Shown here piece by piece: positions 1 through 7,305 of a DNA stretch of 11,097 nucleotides. The number at the start of each line of letters is the position of its first letter. The first letter of the stretch is position 1. Below the pieces are notes generated by a model that was not told where the DNA came from, searched no databases, and saw nothing but the letters and a program-made list of their open reading frames with translations. Origin of the DNA: CAZLPY01 sp964561525 (GTDB taxonomy: Bacteria > Patescibacteriota > UBA1384 > CAJBMM01); NCBI GenBank assembly GCA_964561525.1, contig CAZLPY010000033.1, positions 1-11,097 of the forward strand, written 5' to 3'. A program made the translations under genes and the position numbers.

Positions 1-2308
1 CGCCACCGCTCACATCGAGATTGCCCAAGGTCGGTTGCAAGGCTTGAACTGGAGGGTCGCAATAGTTGGTTGGCCATCCGGTGTTATTAAACTGAGCTGC
101 TCGAACTTTGATTAAGCCGCCGCCGCCGCCGCCCGGCGCAGCGCAATATATTGGGGCGGTAGCGTAGCACCATGGCGTGACTGCCCCACCCTTTGCATAT
201 AGGTGCGATAGACCGTCGAGAGTAATGTTACCAGTAACGCTCAAGTTCAGTACCCCGCCGCCGCCGCCTCCATCTCCTTGTGGGCTATCTTGGCCACTGG
301 CTGACACGGTACCACTGGTAATGGTCATGTTGCCGCCAGCTTGCATAAACATATAACCGCCGCCGTTTCCTGCTGCAGAGCGCGAGAATTGAAAATCCGG
401 TCCATCCCCTCCGGCTGCACCACCACCACCCATGCCACCGGCGGTAGTATTAAAATCGTATTGTAAATAATTGCCTCGGTATGAGGAGCCATTAAACGAT
501 AAATCATTGCTAGAATCGGCAAATGCTCCATTCGCAGACACGCCACCACCCAAGCCTTGAAACCCTGCTCCACCGTGTCCAGGTGCAATGATATTACGAT
601 GCCATGCTTGCGGAAGACGATTGGTCCCGTCGGTGGTGTAGGCCGCCGCACCATACCCGATGGCCCCTCCACCGCCACCGCCAACACCGGCAGCGTTGTG
701 AAATTTCCCAGCCCGGCTACCACCACCACTATTTCCACTGACCCAATCAGTCGCTGGGGCCGCACTTGGACTGAGGAGGTCCTGACGAGTCCCAGGGCTT
801 GTTAGTCCAAGACCGCCAATGCCACTAATACCTAAGTTTTCATCACCACTGAGGGAATTATCGTTTGCGGATCGTCCGCCAGGTAGGCCATCGCTGGTAG
901 ACGTAATGGTCCCACCAGCCACAGTAATATCCCCCGTTGTGGTCAGTCGGAGTCCCGCAGCGTTCGCCGAAGTCCGGCCTTGTGTTTGCAATTTATCGTT
1001 TTGCAGATAAGCGTAGGTAGAGTTTCCCATGTTTATTCCTAACATACTGGCTAAGCTGTCATCGCGATTGGTGTTCGAAAAAGGATTGCCAGCAGTGGTA
1101 CTGTTCGGATCGTTCCATAAAAAGTCAAAATTATCGTTGTTCACCTTCCCAAAGCCGCTAAATGTGCCGGCACCGCTGACATCGGTGATGGGGAAGAAGT
1201 GATAGGTAGGGTTTTGACTAAAGTCGCGCTTCGCTAAAGCATTGCCACTTTGGCCAGTCGAAAACTCAAATCGCATCATCCCTGGCTTAGTCGTATCAAC
1301 GGTTCCAAACGTTGAACTGCTTAACTTTGGCCCGTAAATTATTGAGGTAGATAGCGGTCCAGAGACGCCATTGTCACTGAATTGTAGCTGTAGTTGTTCT
1401 GAACTGGTGATGGCCCAAAAACTAATACGGATAGGAATGTAAAAGGTCCCGACGGTACGCGAAAAGTCCCAGATCGTCGTACCAATGGGACTGGCTTGTG
1501 TTACTTGATTCCGAATCGTCCCGTTGGCCACCGCACTGCCATTACAGGACTGCGTCACTCCACACCAACTTGGATCAAAGCTGCTCGTGACGCCATTATT
1601 ATTATAAAAGGTATTGGGGCCTGTAGGATTCGTATTACCATCAAACGCGGAAGCGCTATCAATTGATGACCCGTCACTCCCCACTTCAATAGCTACAGCG
1701 TCATTAACGTTCTGGGGCCATAACGTGTAGCGATGTCCACCTTGCATCTTCACAAAACCGGTCCAGCGGGCAGCCCAATAATCCGAGCGTGACGGATAGA
1801 TAAATGCGTTCCCGTTTACGTCAGCGGGAGCCGCACTTAGAGTGCCTCCACTCTGGACGTTGATTGATTTGAAAGTGGGACTCCCCACCATCCACAACTG
1901 TCCACTATTACTGACCACTACATCAACGCCGGTCGAAACAAAGCACAATTTGCCATGAAAATTTGAGGTGTTGTTGCCGTTGGTTTGATCGGTGATAGCT
2001 GAGGCAGCTCCCGCCGTTAACGGGTACAAACAATACGAACCGGCGGCCGACCCTGCAACATCGGGCATCACCACAAAGCGATCACTCCCATTATTTCCAT
2101 CAATCGTAAGTGCTGAGTCTGTCAAGGTAGCCGACGTTGCCGCATGGGCTTTTTTGATGAATGATCCGTTATTGCCGTAGTAAAAAACCACTCCACCAAC
2201 CGTTGCAATAATCGTAATGATCGAAACATACCGAGAAACATGCATGCTACGAGCTCGCCACCACAGGGTGTGTACCGATGCTTTTAGCGAAGAAAGTGCG
2301 TTGTTCAT
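1..2308 (-). CDS. Large PA14-domain, glycine-rich secreted or anchored surface protein (3' end outside window)
   Basis: I translated the minus strand from ATG 2308 codon by codon and found 769 codons with no stop, running off the left edge. The start has a strong Shine-Dalgarno (GGGAGGG, 2318-2324), 9 nt upstream. Residues about 26-44 form one hydrophobic segment, followed by AHA at 54-56, so this is a signal anchor or a signal peptide. Residues about 170-330 look like a PA14 carbohydrate-binding domain: YWAARWTG near 177, then GGHRYTLWPQN, and YIPIRISFW near 290. From about residue 490 the protein is rich in Gly, with runs of five or six Gly near 545, 626, 682 and 728. Between these runs are repeats of the type G(D/N)(I/M)T(V/I/L) followed by Gly/Ser (for example near 457, 652 and 693), as in beta-helical adhesins. 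The role is inferred to be cell-surface attachment or glycan binding. Family assignment of PA14 is by pattern only. Confidence 0.85.
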   Translation of the reverse strand, partial: MNNALSSLKASVHTLWWRARSMHVSRYVSIITIIATVGGVVFYYGNNGSFIKKAHAATSATLTDSALTIDGNNGSDRFVVMPDVAGSAAGSYCLYPLTAGAASAITDQTNGNNTSNFHGKLCFVSTGVDVVVSNSGQLWMVGSPTFKSINVQSGGTLSAAPADVNGNAFIYPSRSDYWAARWTGFVKMQGGHRYTLWPQNVNDAVAIEVGSDGSSIDSASAFDGNTNPTGPNTFYNNNGVTSSFDPSWCGVTQSCNGSAVANGTIRNQVTQASPIGTTIWDFSRTVGTFYIPIRISFWAITSSEQLQLQFSDNGVSGPLSTSIIYGPKLSSSTFGTVDTTKPGMMRFEFSTGQSGNALAKRDFSQNPTYHFFPITDVSGAGTFSGFGKVNNDNFDFLWNDPNSTTAGNPFSNTNRDDSLASMLGINMGNSTYAYLQNDKLQTQGRTSANAAGLRLTTTGDITVAGGTITSTSDGLPGGRSANDNSLSGDENLGISGIGGLGLTSPGTRQDLLSPSAAPATDWVSGNSGGGSRAGKFHNAAGVGGGGGGAIGYGAAAYTTDGTNRLPQAWHRNIIAPGHGGAGFQGLGGGVSANGAFADSSNDLSFNGSSYRGNYLQYDFNTTAGGMGGGGAAGGDGPDFQFSRSAAGNGGGYMFMQAGGNMTITSGTVSASGQDSPQGDGGGGGGVLNLSVTGNITLDGLSHLYAKGGAVTPWCYATAPIYCAAPGGGGGGLIKVRAAQFNNTGWPTNYCDPPVQALQPTLGNLDVSGG

Positions 2309-2351
2309 GCCCGAAAGCCCTCCCTAAAATCACAGCTAATGCTTACCTTCT

Positions 2352-2382
2352 AGTATACGGTGAACTAGTAGTAGTTTGTCAA
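2352..2382 (-). promoter_or_regulatory. Promoter for the PA14/Gly-rich surface protein
   Basis: On the minus strand TTGACA (2377-2382) is followed after 19 nt by TATACT (2352-2357). The -35 is a perfect consensus and the -10 has one mismatch, but the spacer is 2 nt longer than ideal. Transcription would begin near 2345 and give a leader of about 37 nt carrying the GGGAGGG ribosome-binding site. Confidence 0.55.
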
Positions 2383-2392
2383 TGAATTTCTT

Positions 2393-2416
2393 TGAACTGC
2401 CAAATTAGGGTACACT
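2393..2416 (+). promoter_or_regulatory. Candidate promoter giving a leaderless methyltransferase mRNA
   Basis: TACACT (2411-2416) fits a -10 box and ends only 8 nt before the ATG at 2425. The -35 candidate 18 nt upstream (TTTCTT) is weak. There is no Shine-Dalgarno before the ATG. A start site about 7 nt after the -10 would put the first transcribed base almost on the start codon. Confidence 0.4.
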
Positions 2417-2424
2417 AACGTACG

Positions 2425-2946
2425 ATGTTTATGATCTTGATATTTTTTTTACTACTGAGTGCACTGATCCTCTTTTACTATGTGCAGCAATTAGTTTCGA
2501 TTCTGAACGGCTCACCGTTTATTAGTAGCGGTAAAGGTGACGTACGGCAGATGATCAAGCTTGCGGAGCTGAAACCAACCGATGTAGTGTACGATCTTGG
2601 CTCTGGCGATGGTCGGATTTTGTTTGCAGCGGGCGGCTTGTGTCGTCGAGCGATCGGAGTTGAGATCAACATGTGGGCAACGGCTATCACTAAACTTAAA
2701 ATTTTTGTAACCGGTACGAAAAATATCCAGGTAATCCGTCGATCTTTTTTTAATGTCCCGCTTCACGACGCCAATGTAATTTTTGTGTATCTCCTGCCGG
2801 GAATGATGCATCGACTCGAAAAAAAGCTCTTGTCCGAACTGAAGCCCGGCACTCGTATTATTAGCAAAGGCTTTCCATTTCGCGGCTGGAAGGCGCGACA
2901 CACGGCAGATGGATTGTATTTGTACGTCATTCCAGCCAAAAAATGA
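2425..2946 (+). CDS. Membrane-anchored class I SAM-dependent methyltransferase, FAM173/ATPSCKMT-like
   Basis: This 173-residue protein has an N-terminal transmembrane helix (about residues 3-24) and a Rossmann-fold methyltransferase domain. The SAM-binding motif I is VVYDLGSGDGRI (54-65) and the acidic residue after strand 2 is Glu80 in GVEIN. The segment ANVIFVYLLPGMMHRLEKKL (116-135), followed by LKPGTRIISKGFPFRGW (139-155), closely resembles the C-terminal half of FAM173-type lysine methyltransferases. In animals these modify ATP synthase subunit c and the adenine nucleotide translocase and are also membrane-anchored. The substrate here is unknown, and transfer to a membrane protein lysine is only an inference from the family. 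It starts at 2425 without a Shine-Dalgarno, with a -10 box just upstream. A generic small-molecule methyltransferase cannot be excluded. Confidence 0.85.
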   Translation: MFMILIFFLLLSALILFYYVQQLVSILNGSPFISSGKGDVRQMIKLAELKPTDVVYDLGSGDGRILFAAGGLCRRAIGVEINMWATAITKLKIFVTGTKNIQVIRRSFFNVPLHDANVIFVYLLPGMMHRLEKKLLSELKPGTRIISKGFPFRGWKARHTADGLYLYVIPAKK

Positions 2947-3038
2947 CTAATTCCTAATTTCTAATGCCTAATTAAATCCTAATTTTCAAATGACCAGTTG
3001 AGGCGCTAGACATTTGGACATTCTTTAGAAATTAGTCA
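2944..3038. repeat. Low-complexity intergenic repeat with nested inverted repeats
   Basis: The gap after the methyltransferase contains four variations of CTAATT within about 40 nt (2947-2985). TGACTAATT (2944-2952) is the inverse of AATTAGTCA (3030-3038), and CTAATTTCTA (2954-2963) is the inverse of TAGAAATTAG (3026-3035). An inner pair, CAAATG (2987-2992) and CATTTG (3011-3016), could form a hairpin. It may act as a weak transcription end, but there is no clear U-tract. Confidence 0.5.
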
Positions 3039-3075
3039 TTCATCATTCGTCATCTTCGCTTCCACCTCGCTCTAC

Positions 3076-3104
3076 TTACCATGCCTCAAAAATTGCTTTA
3101 CTAT
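3076..3104 (+). promoter_or_regulatory. Promoter for the NRAMP gene, placed for a leaderless mRNA
   Basis: TTACCA (3076-3081) and TACTAT (3099-3104) are separated by exactly 17 nt. The -10 ends 6 nt before ATG 3111, so the expected transcription start falls on or next to the start codon. No Shine-Dalgarno is present in the intervening ATTAAAGT. Confidence 0.5.
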
Positions 3105-3110
3105 TAAAGT

Positions 3111-4487
3111 ATGGGCAATAGACACGAAGATTTGATTGAAAAAATGGTTGAAGCGCCGGCAGTGGCGCTTGAAAAAACAGTTGATGCATCCAAAACCTTG
3201 GGTCAAAAATTACACGTTGGTTCCTCATTAAACGAAGCGCGCACCTACTGGCAAAAACTGGGGCCAGGCTTAACTACTGGGGCTGCCGATGACGACCCAT
3301 CGGGCATCGGTACTTACTCACAGACGGGCGCAACGTACGGATTTCAACTGCTATGGCTTGCTTTATTTACCTTTCCCTTAATGGCTATTGTGCAGGAAAT
3401 GTGTGCCCGCATTGGCATTGTGACCGGCAAAGGCCTAGCGGCAAACATTCGCGCGCATTTTCCACGACCAGTGCTTTACATCACCACAATTTTATTATTC
3501 GCTGCCAACACCTTTAACATTGGAGCTGATTTAGGTGCAATGGCTAAGGCTAGTCAATTAATTAGACCACAGACCTCATTTACGCTGTTGATGATTGGGC
3601 TGGCCGGGGTAAGCCTAGCTTTGCAAATATTTGTACCGTACCAAAAATACGCTCATTACCTGAAATGGCTGGCGCTCATCTTGCTAACCTACATTTTTTC
3701 GGCTTTAAGCATTCACCTAAACTGGCACGAAATTGCCCGTGCCACAATCATTCCAGCTGTAAGATTTTCCAAAGACCAGCTCCTCTTGATTTGTGCTATT
3801 TTAGGCACCACCATTTCACCCTACTTGTTTTTTTGGCAAACTTCGCAAGAGGTTGAGGAGGAAATATTAGAGGGTAAAACCACCATCGCCGAACGCCAAG
3901 CTGTCACCTCCGATAGCGATATTAAAAATATGCGCTTCGATGTATGGTCCGGCATGTTCGTGTCAAATTTGGTGATGTTTTTCATTATTGCGGCGTGCGC
4001 CGCTACCTTAAATGCCTATGGCATCACCACCATCACTACCGCCGCCGATGCTGCGCAGGCGCTTCGCCCGATCGCCGGCGAAAGTGCTTACTTGCTGTTC
4101 GCGCTCGGTATTATTGGTACCGGCATGTTGGCGGTGCCGATTTTGGCCGGCTCGGCCTCCTACGCCATCGCTGAAAGTTTTGGCTGGAAGCAAGGCTTGT
4201 ATCGCAATCTACGCAACGCCTATGCATTTTACGGGGTAATTATTATTTCAGTAGCGATCGGTTTTGCCATGAATTTTAGCGGGCTTGACCCGATCAAAGC
4301 GCTTATTTACTCTGCCGTGGCCAATGGTTTTGTAGCACCACTCGTACTTATTTTAATTGTACTGATTAGCGCAAACCGAAAAATTATGGGTGCTCGCACC
4401 AATCACCCCTTTACAACTGCCTTAGGCTGGATCGTTACGGTACTGATGATTGTATCTGGCCTGGCCGTACTTATTTCACTTTTTTAG
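3111..4487 (+). CDS. NRAMP-family divalent metal transporter, non-canonical motifs
   Basis: The 458-residue polytopic membrane protein has the NRAMP layout: GPGLTTGAADDDPSGIGTYS at residues 51-70 (TM1) and TTISPYLFFWQTSQEVEEE at 233-251 (TM6). About 11 hydrophobic segments are visible. Canonical NRAMPs that move Mn2+/Fe2+ with protons carry DPGN in TM1 and a Met-Pro-His type motif in TM6. Here TM1 reads DPSG (62-65) and TM6 reads SPY (236-238), so the metal-binding Asn and Met and the His are all absent. This is typical of a divergent NRAMP-related branch, some members of which transport Mg2+. The actual ion is therefore uncertain. A charged N-terminal extension of about 50 residues precedes TM1. 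The stop overlaps the convergent transketolase gene by 12 bp. Confidence 0.88.
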   Translation: MGNRHEDLIEKMVEAPAVALEKTVDASKTLGQKLHVGSSLNEARTYWQKLGPGLTTGAADDDPSGIGTYSQTGATYGFQLLWLALFTFPLMAIVQEMCARIGIVTGKGLAANIRAHFPRPVLYITTILLFAANTFNIGADLGAMAKASQLIRPQTSFTLLMIGLAGVSLALQIFVPYQKYAHYLKWLALILLTYIFSALSIHLNWHEIARATIIPAVRFSKDQLLLICAILGTTISPYLFFWQTSQEVEEEILEGKTTIAERQAVTSDSDIKNMRFDVWSGMFVSNLVMFFIIAACAATLNAYGITTITTAADAAQALRPIAGESAYLLFALGIIGTGMLAVPILAGSASYAIAESFGWKQGLYRNLRNAYAFYGVIIISVAIGFAMNFSGLDPIKALIYSAVANGFVAPLVLILIVLISANRKIMGARTNHPFTTALGWIVTVLMIVSGLAVLISLF

Positions 4488-6305
4488 AGCACTTTTTACA
4501 GCTGTCACAATTGCAGCGGTATCAATGCGGTATTTTTTCAGTAAATCTTCCGGTTGGCCTGAGCGCGGCATTTCATACACAGCGAGCTTGGTGACGTGCG
4601 GTTTTAGACCAGTAAATTCGGCAAATGCGTTTAAGACGGCATCTCCCAGTCCCCCTTCGGGCCAATGATCCTCGATGGTGATCAGATAAGGGGTCGCGCT
4701 AGCCGCTTGATGCAGCGTTTCAACATCAATTGGTTTGACTGAATAGGCATCAATTACTCGCGCCACAATGCCGATTTTTTTAAGCTCCATGTAAGCTTGC
4801 AGAGCTTGGTGCACGCAGATGCCGGTTGCCACAATCGTCACTTGGTCTTTTGGTGATGATTGTAAAACGGAGGAGCCGCCGATCTTAAATTGATCGTCTT
4901 CTTTATAGAGCAGCGGGACATCGGCTCGCGTAGCCCGCAAGTATCCAATTCCGCGAAAATTGCATATTGCAGCGGTCAAGGCAGCCGCGCTCACGCCATC
5001 TGAAGGTGACAACACCACACTGCCATGTACTGCCCGCATCATCGCCATATCCTCCAAACCCATCTGCGATGGCCCATCTTGACCAATCGACACCCCCACG
5101 TGGGTACCAATTAAGGTGATGTGCGACTGGGATACTGCTGCCATACGAATGTGATCGTAGGCCCGAGTAAAAAATGCCGCGAAGGTGGCCACGACCGGCC
5201 GCAAATGCACACTGGACAGTCCGACTCCGAGCGAAACCATCAACTGCTCGGCGATGTAGCTTTGAATAAACTGATCAGGAGTGTGCTCCTTTACTAATTC
5301 CGTAAACGTCGAGTTGCCAACGTCCCCATCAATCACTACCACACTACTATCGGCCTGTGCTATCTGCGCCAGAGCTTGCCCAACAGCCCGGCGCACTGAA
5401 ATTTGAGAGCTCGGAACTTGTGGTATTGCGAGATCGGCCGGTGCGGAAGGCATGAGTAATGCGTGCGGCTTGGCAATGATAATCGGCTTTGTCGATCCAA
5501 CATCACCAAGCTCCAGCACCGCCCGATCAAAATCCTGCGTTGACAAAGCTTTACCGTGCCAGCTTGGCACATCTTCCAAAAAAGACACCCCCCTACCCTT
5601 GATCGTTTTAGCGACGATTGCCACCGGATTCTTCGCCTCTCTTGCATGTGACAATGCTTGATTAATTTCTGTTAGATTATGTCCGTCAATTTGTAATACT
5701 TCCCACCCAAACGCTGCAATGCGCTCCGCATATATCTCTAGGTGATGCTCGTAGGCGGTCGGACCGGTTTGACCAAGCCGATTACCATCAATAATGGCGG
5801 TGAGATTAGCTAAATTATGCTTGCTGGCGTAGGCTAGACTTTCCCACACGGCCCCTTCGGCCATTTCACCATCGCCTAACAACACCCACGTGCGAGCGTT
5901 TGAACCATGGCGACGCAGCCCCTCAGCAATGCCAACACTAAACCCAAGTCCCATGCCAAGTGAACCGGTGGAAACTAAGGTGTGGGCAAAACGGGGGGTG
6001 GGATGACCTTCTAAGGTGCTTTCGATCTGGCGATAGCCCATCAGATCCGCAGCATCAAGTACCCCCAGTGCCTCCCACAACGCGTAGTACAACGGGCTAG
6101 CATGGCCTTTGGAAAAAATAAGGCGATCGTTGTGCAGGTTTTCCGGATGCTTAACGTCGTAACAAAAGTACTTTGCTAGAAGCACTGCCGTAATGTCTGC
6201 GGCTGAAAGTGATGAGGTAGGATGACCCGACCCGGCTTGGGTTGACATGCGCAGGCTCCAGTATCGCAGGCGTTTGGCCAACTGTTCTATTTCCTGAATG
6301 CTCAT
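4476..6305 (-). CDS. tkt: Transketolase, short single-chain type
   Basis: It transfers two-carbon units between ketose and aldose phosphates in the non-oxidative pentose phosphate pathway and needs thiamine diphosphate. All three domains are present in 609 residues: GSGHPTS at 25-31, the ThDP/metal motif GDGEMAEG (144-151) with N175 in DGNRLGQTG, the pyrimidine domain with catalytic Glu353 in IAEQLM, DGPSQMGLED (410-419), and the C-terminal domain with GGLGDAV (551-557). It is about 50 residues shorter than E. coli TktA and the N-terminal half reads more like the short animal/actinobacterial form. I prefer Met at 6305 over 6329: AGGAG (6314-6318) lies 8 nt before it, and the upstream Met lies between the -10 box and the predicted transcription start. 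It converges with the transporter gene, overlapping by 12 bp. Confidence 0.95.
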   Translation of the reverse strand: MSIQEIEQLAKRLRYWSLRMSTQAGSGHPTSSLSAADITAVLLAKYFCYDVKHPENLHNDRLIFSKGHASPLYYALWEALGVLDAADLMGYRQIESTLEGHPTPRFAHTLVSTGSLGMGLGFSVGIAEGLRRHGSNARTWVLLGDGEMAEGAVWESLAYASKHNLANLTAIIDGNRLGQTGPTAYEHHLEIYAERIAAFGWEVLQIDGHNLTEINQALSHAREAKNPVAIVAKTIKGRGVSFLEDVPSWHGKALSTQDFDRAVLELGDVGSTKPIIIAKPHALLMPSAPADLAIPQVPSSQISVRRAVGQALAQIAQADSSVVVIDGDVGNSTFTELVKEHTPDQFIQSYIAEQLMVSLGVGLSSVHLRPVVATFAAFFTRAYDHIRMAAVSQSHITLIGTHVGVSIGQDGPSQMGLEDMAMMRAVHGSVVLSPSDGVSAAALTAAICNFRGIGYLRATRADVPLLYKEDDQFKIGGSSVLQSSPKDQVTIVATGICVHQALQAYMELKKIGIVARVIDAYSVKPIDVETLHQAASATPYLITIEDHWPEGGLGDAVLNAFAEFTGLKPHVTKLAVYEMPRSGQPEDLLKKYRIDTAAIVTAVKSALKK

Positions 6306-6329
6306 ATTGAATGCTCCTAATACATTCAT

Positions 6330-6358
6330 AGTCTACCCCAAGTTCTTAAAAATCCAAA
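6330..6358 (-). promoter_or_regulatory. Promoter of the transketolase gene
   Basis: On the minus strand TTTGGA (6353-6358) and TAGACT (6330-6335) are separated by 17 nt. The start of transcription would be near 6323, giving a leader of about 18 nt that contains AGGAG (6314-6318). This excludes the upstream in-frame ATG at 6329. Confidence 0.5.
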
Positions 6359-6391
6359 TTGGCATTTTACACCATATTTGCCCGCCGACTC

Positions 6392-6420
6392 TTGACATAT
6401 ATGCTCTGTTGCTCTACAAT
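6392..6420 (+). promoter_or_regulatory. Near-consensus sigma70 promoter facing the CHAP gene
   Basis: TTGACA (6392-6397) is a perfect -35, followed after exactly 17 nt by TACAAT (6415-6420), which has one mismatch to the -10 consensus. It is the best promoter in the window. Transcription would start near 6427 and run through the palindrome and the MITE-like element before reaching the CHAP gene. Confidence 0.7.
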
Positions 6421-6430
6421 CCCTAATGGT

Positions 6431-6447
6431 CTTCCGAAATTCGGAAG
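6431..6447. promoter_or_regulatory. Palindrome just downstream of the transcription start (operator or 5' hairpin)
   Basis: CTTCCGAAATTCGGAAG is an 8+1+8 palindrome that begins about 4 nt after the predicted start of the 6392-6420 promoter. A second small inverted pair, CTTAA/TTAAG, follows directly (6449-6463). In RNA it would give a 6-bp hairpin with an AAAUU loop. There is no U-run behind it, so it is not a terminator. Confidence 0.45.
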
Positions 6448-6461
6448 GCTTAAGTGTTTTA

Positions 6462-6652
6462 AGAGCCTGTTTAGAATCTCATGCCAAGATAACTCGTTTC
6501 CAGACTGAAGCGAAAACCATGAAGACCGACGAATCATACTCAAGGTATGATGAGAAGGAATGAGTGGTTTGCAAGCCAGGCTGGAAATGAGAGAGCTGGC
6601 AAGCGGACTGGTTTTCTGTCTGTATTCTGCGGTGAGATTCTAAACAGGCTCT
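6462..6652. mobile_element. MITE-like element, 191 bp, perfect 20-bp terminal inverted repeats
   Basis: AGAGCCTGTTTAGAATCTCA at 6462-6481 is repeated exactly, inverted, at 6633-6652. Inside are further inverted pairs: ATCATAC/GTATGAT around a TCAAG loop (about 6533-6551), and GAAAACCA (about 6512-6519) against TGGTTTTC (about 6609-6616). There is no transposase. The ends GAGCCTGTTT are reminiscent of IS5-family termini, which is from memory and unverified. Flanks give no clear target duplication (TAA left, TAC right if the repeat starts at GAG). It sits between a strong promoter and the CHAP gene it should drive. Confidence 0.7.
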
Positions 6653-6687
6653 ACGGGGGGGCACTTACACATTTCAAGGAGTGCCTT

Positions 6688-7287
6688 ATTTGTACGTCCA
6701 CGTACGCTCGGCTTCTGGTTATTATCGCCATCCTTCTCTTGCCCTTCCATAAAGCCGACGTAATTCACGCACAAGTTACTGATAAAGCTCCGAACCCAGC
6801 TTGCGAATTTCAACTCAATACCTTAAAGCCTGGTGTTTTTTGCGTCTCTCAACGCCTAGAGTTCAAACCAGGCGATTCGAATAGCACGCTTGAACAAAAA
6901 AAGCGCGATGAAGAGCTGCAAAATGAGCGTGAGCTTGCCTATCGCAGACGAAAAATCGGTGGCGCGGTGTCAACGGTGGTTGATAGTGCTGCAACCGCTA
7001 TCAAACTCTATCCGTACTCTGGCCAATGTGTGCCATTTGCCCGGGCCATTACCGGCATTCAAATCTCCGGTGCAGCCCGCAGTGTGCCAGTGACCTCCCG
7101 CACCCCAGCCGTTGGCTCAATTGTGATCACCTATGAAAGCTCGGCTGGTCACGCTGCCGTTGTAACCGCAGTGCATGATGATATTATTCATGTCCTCGAA
7201 GGCAATTACTTTCACGGTTGGGCCTCTGAGCGTGACATCCCTATCCGATCCACCGCCATCAAAGGCTATGTTCTGCCGAATTCATGA
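6688..7287 (+). CDS. Secreted CHAP-domain peptidoglycan hydrolase (probable AUU start)
   Basis: From AUU 6688 this is a 199-residue protein with a classic signal peptide (LLVIIAILLLPFHKADVIHA, about 8-27), a charged helical linker (about 65-90) and a C-terminal CHAP domain. The catalytic Cys is in GQCVPFAR (Cys114), His in GHAAVV (His155), and the third polar residue in EGNY (Asn173). CHAP enzymes are amidases or endopeptidases acting on peptidoglycan, here outside the membrane. The open frame continues upstream to ATG 6547, but that part lies in the MITE-like element and would push the signal peptide 47 residues inward. AAGGAG (6676-6681) lies 6 nt before the AUU, and there is no in-frame ATG, GTG or TTG nearby. 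The alternative is an ATG 6547/6550 start giving a protein with an internal anchor. Confidence 0.75.
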   Translation: MCTSTYARLLVIIAILLLPFHKADVIHAQVTDKAPNPACEFQLNTLKPGVFCVSQRLEFKPGDSNSTLEQKKRDEELQNERELAYRRRKIGGAVSTVVDSAATAIKLYPYSGQCVPFARAITGIQISGAARSVPVTSRTPAVGSIVITYESSAGHAAVVTAVHDDIIHVLEGNYFHGWASERDIPIRSTAIKGYVLPNS

Positions 7288-7305
7288 AAACATGAGAGCG
7301 CCGAT

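Noticed and set aside
325..805. Open frames on both strands within the surface-protein gene
   Set aside because: They are out-of-frame shadows of the 769-codon Gly-rich reading frame, produced by GC-rich Gly codons.
6479..6664. Minus-strand 61-codon ORF inside the MITE-like element
   Set aside because: It ends in the terminal repeat, shows no transposase motif and is probably chance.
7270..7300. Terminator between the convergent CHAP and dcd genes
   Set aside because: Only TCATG-AAAA-CATGA, a 5-bp AT-rich hairpin without a T-tract, is present.
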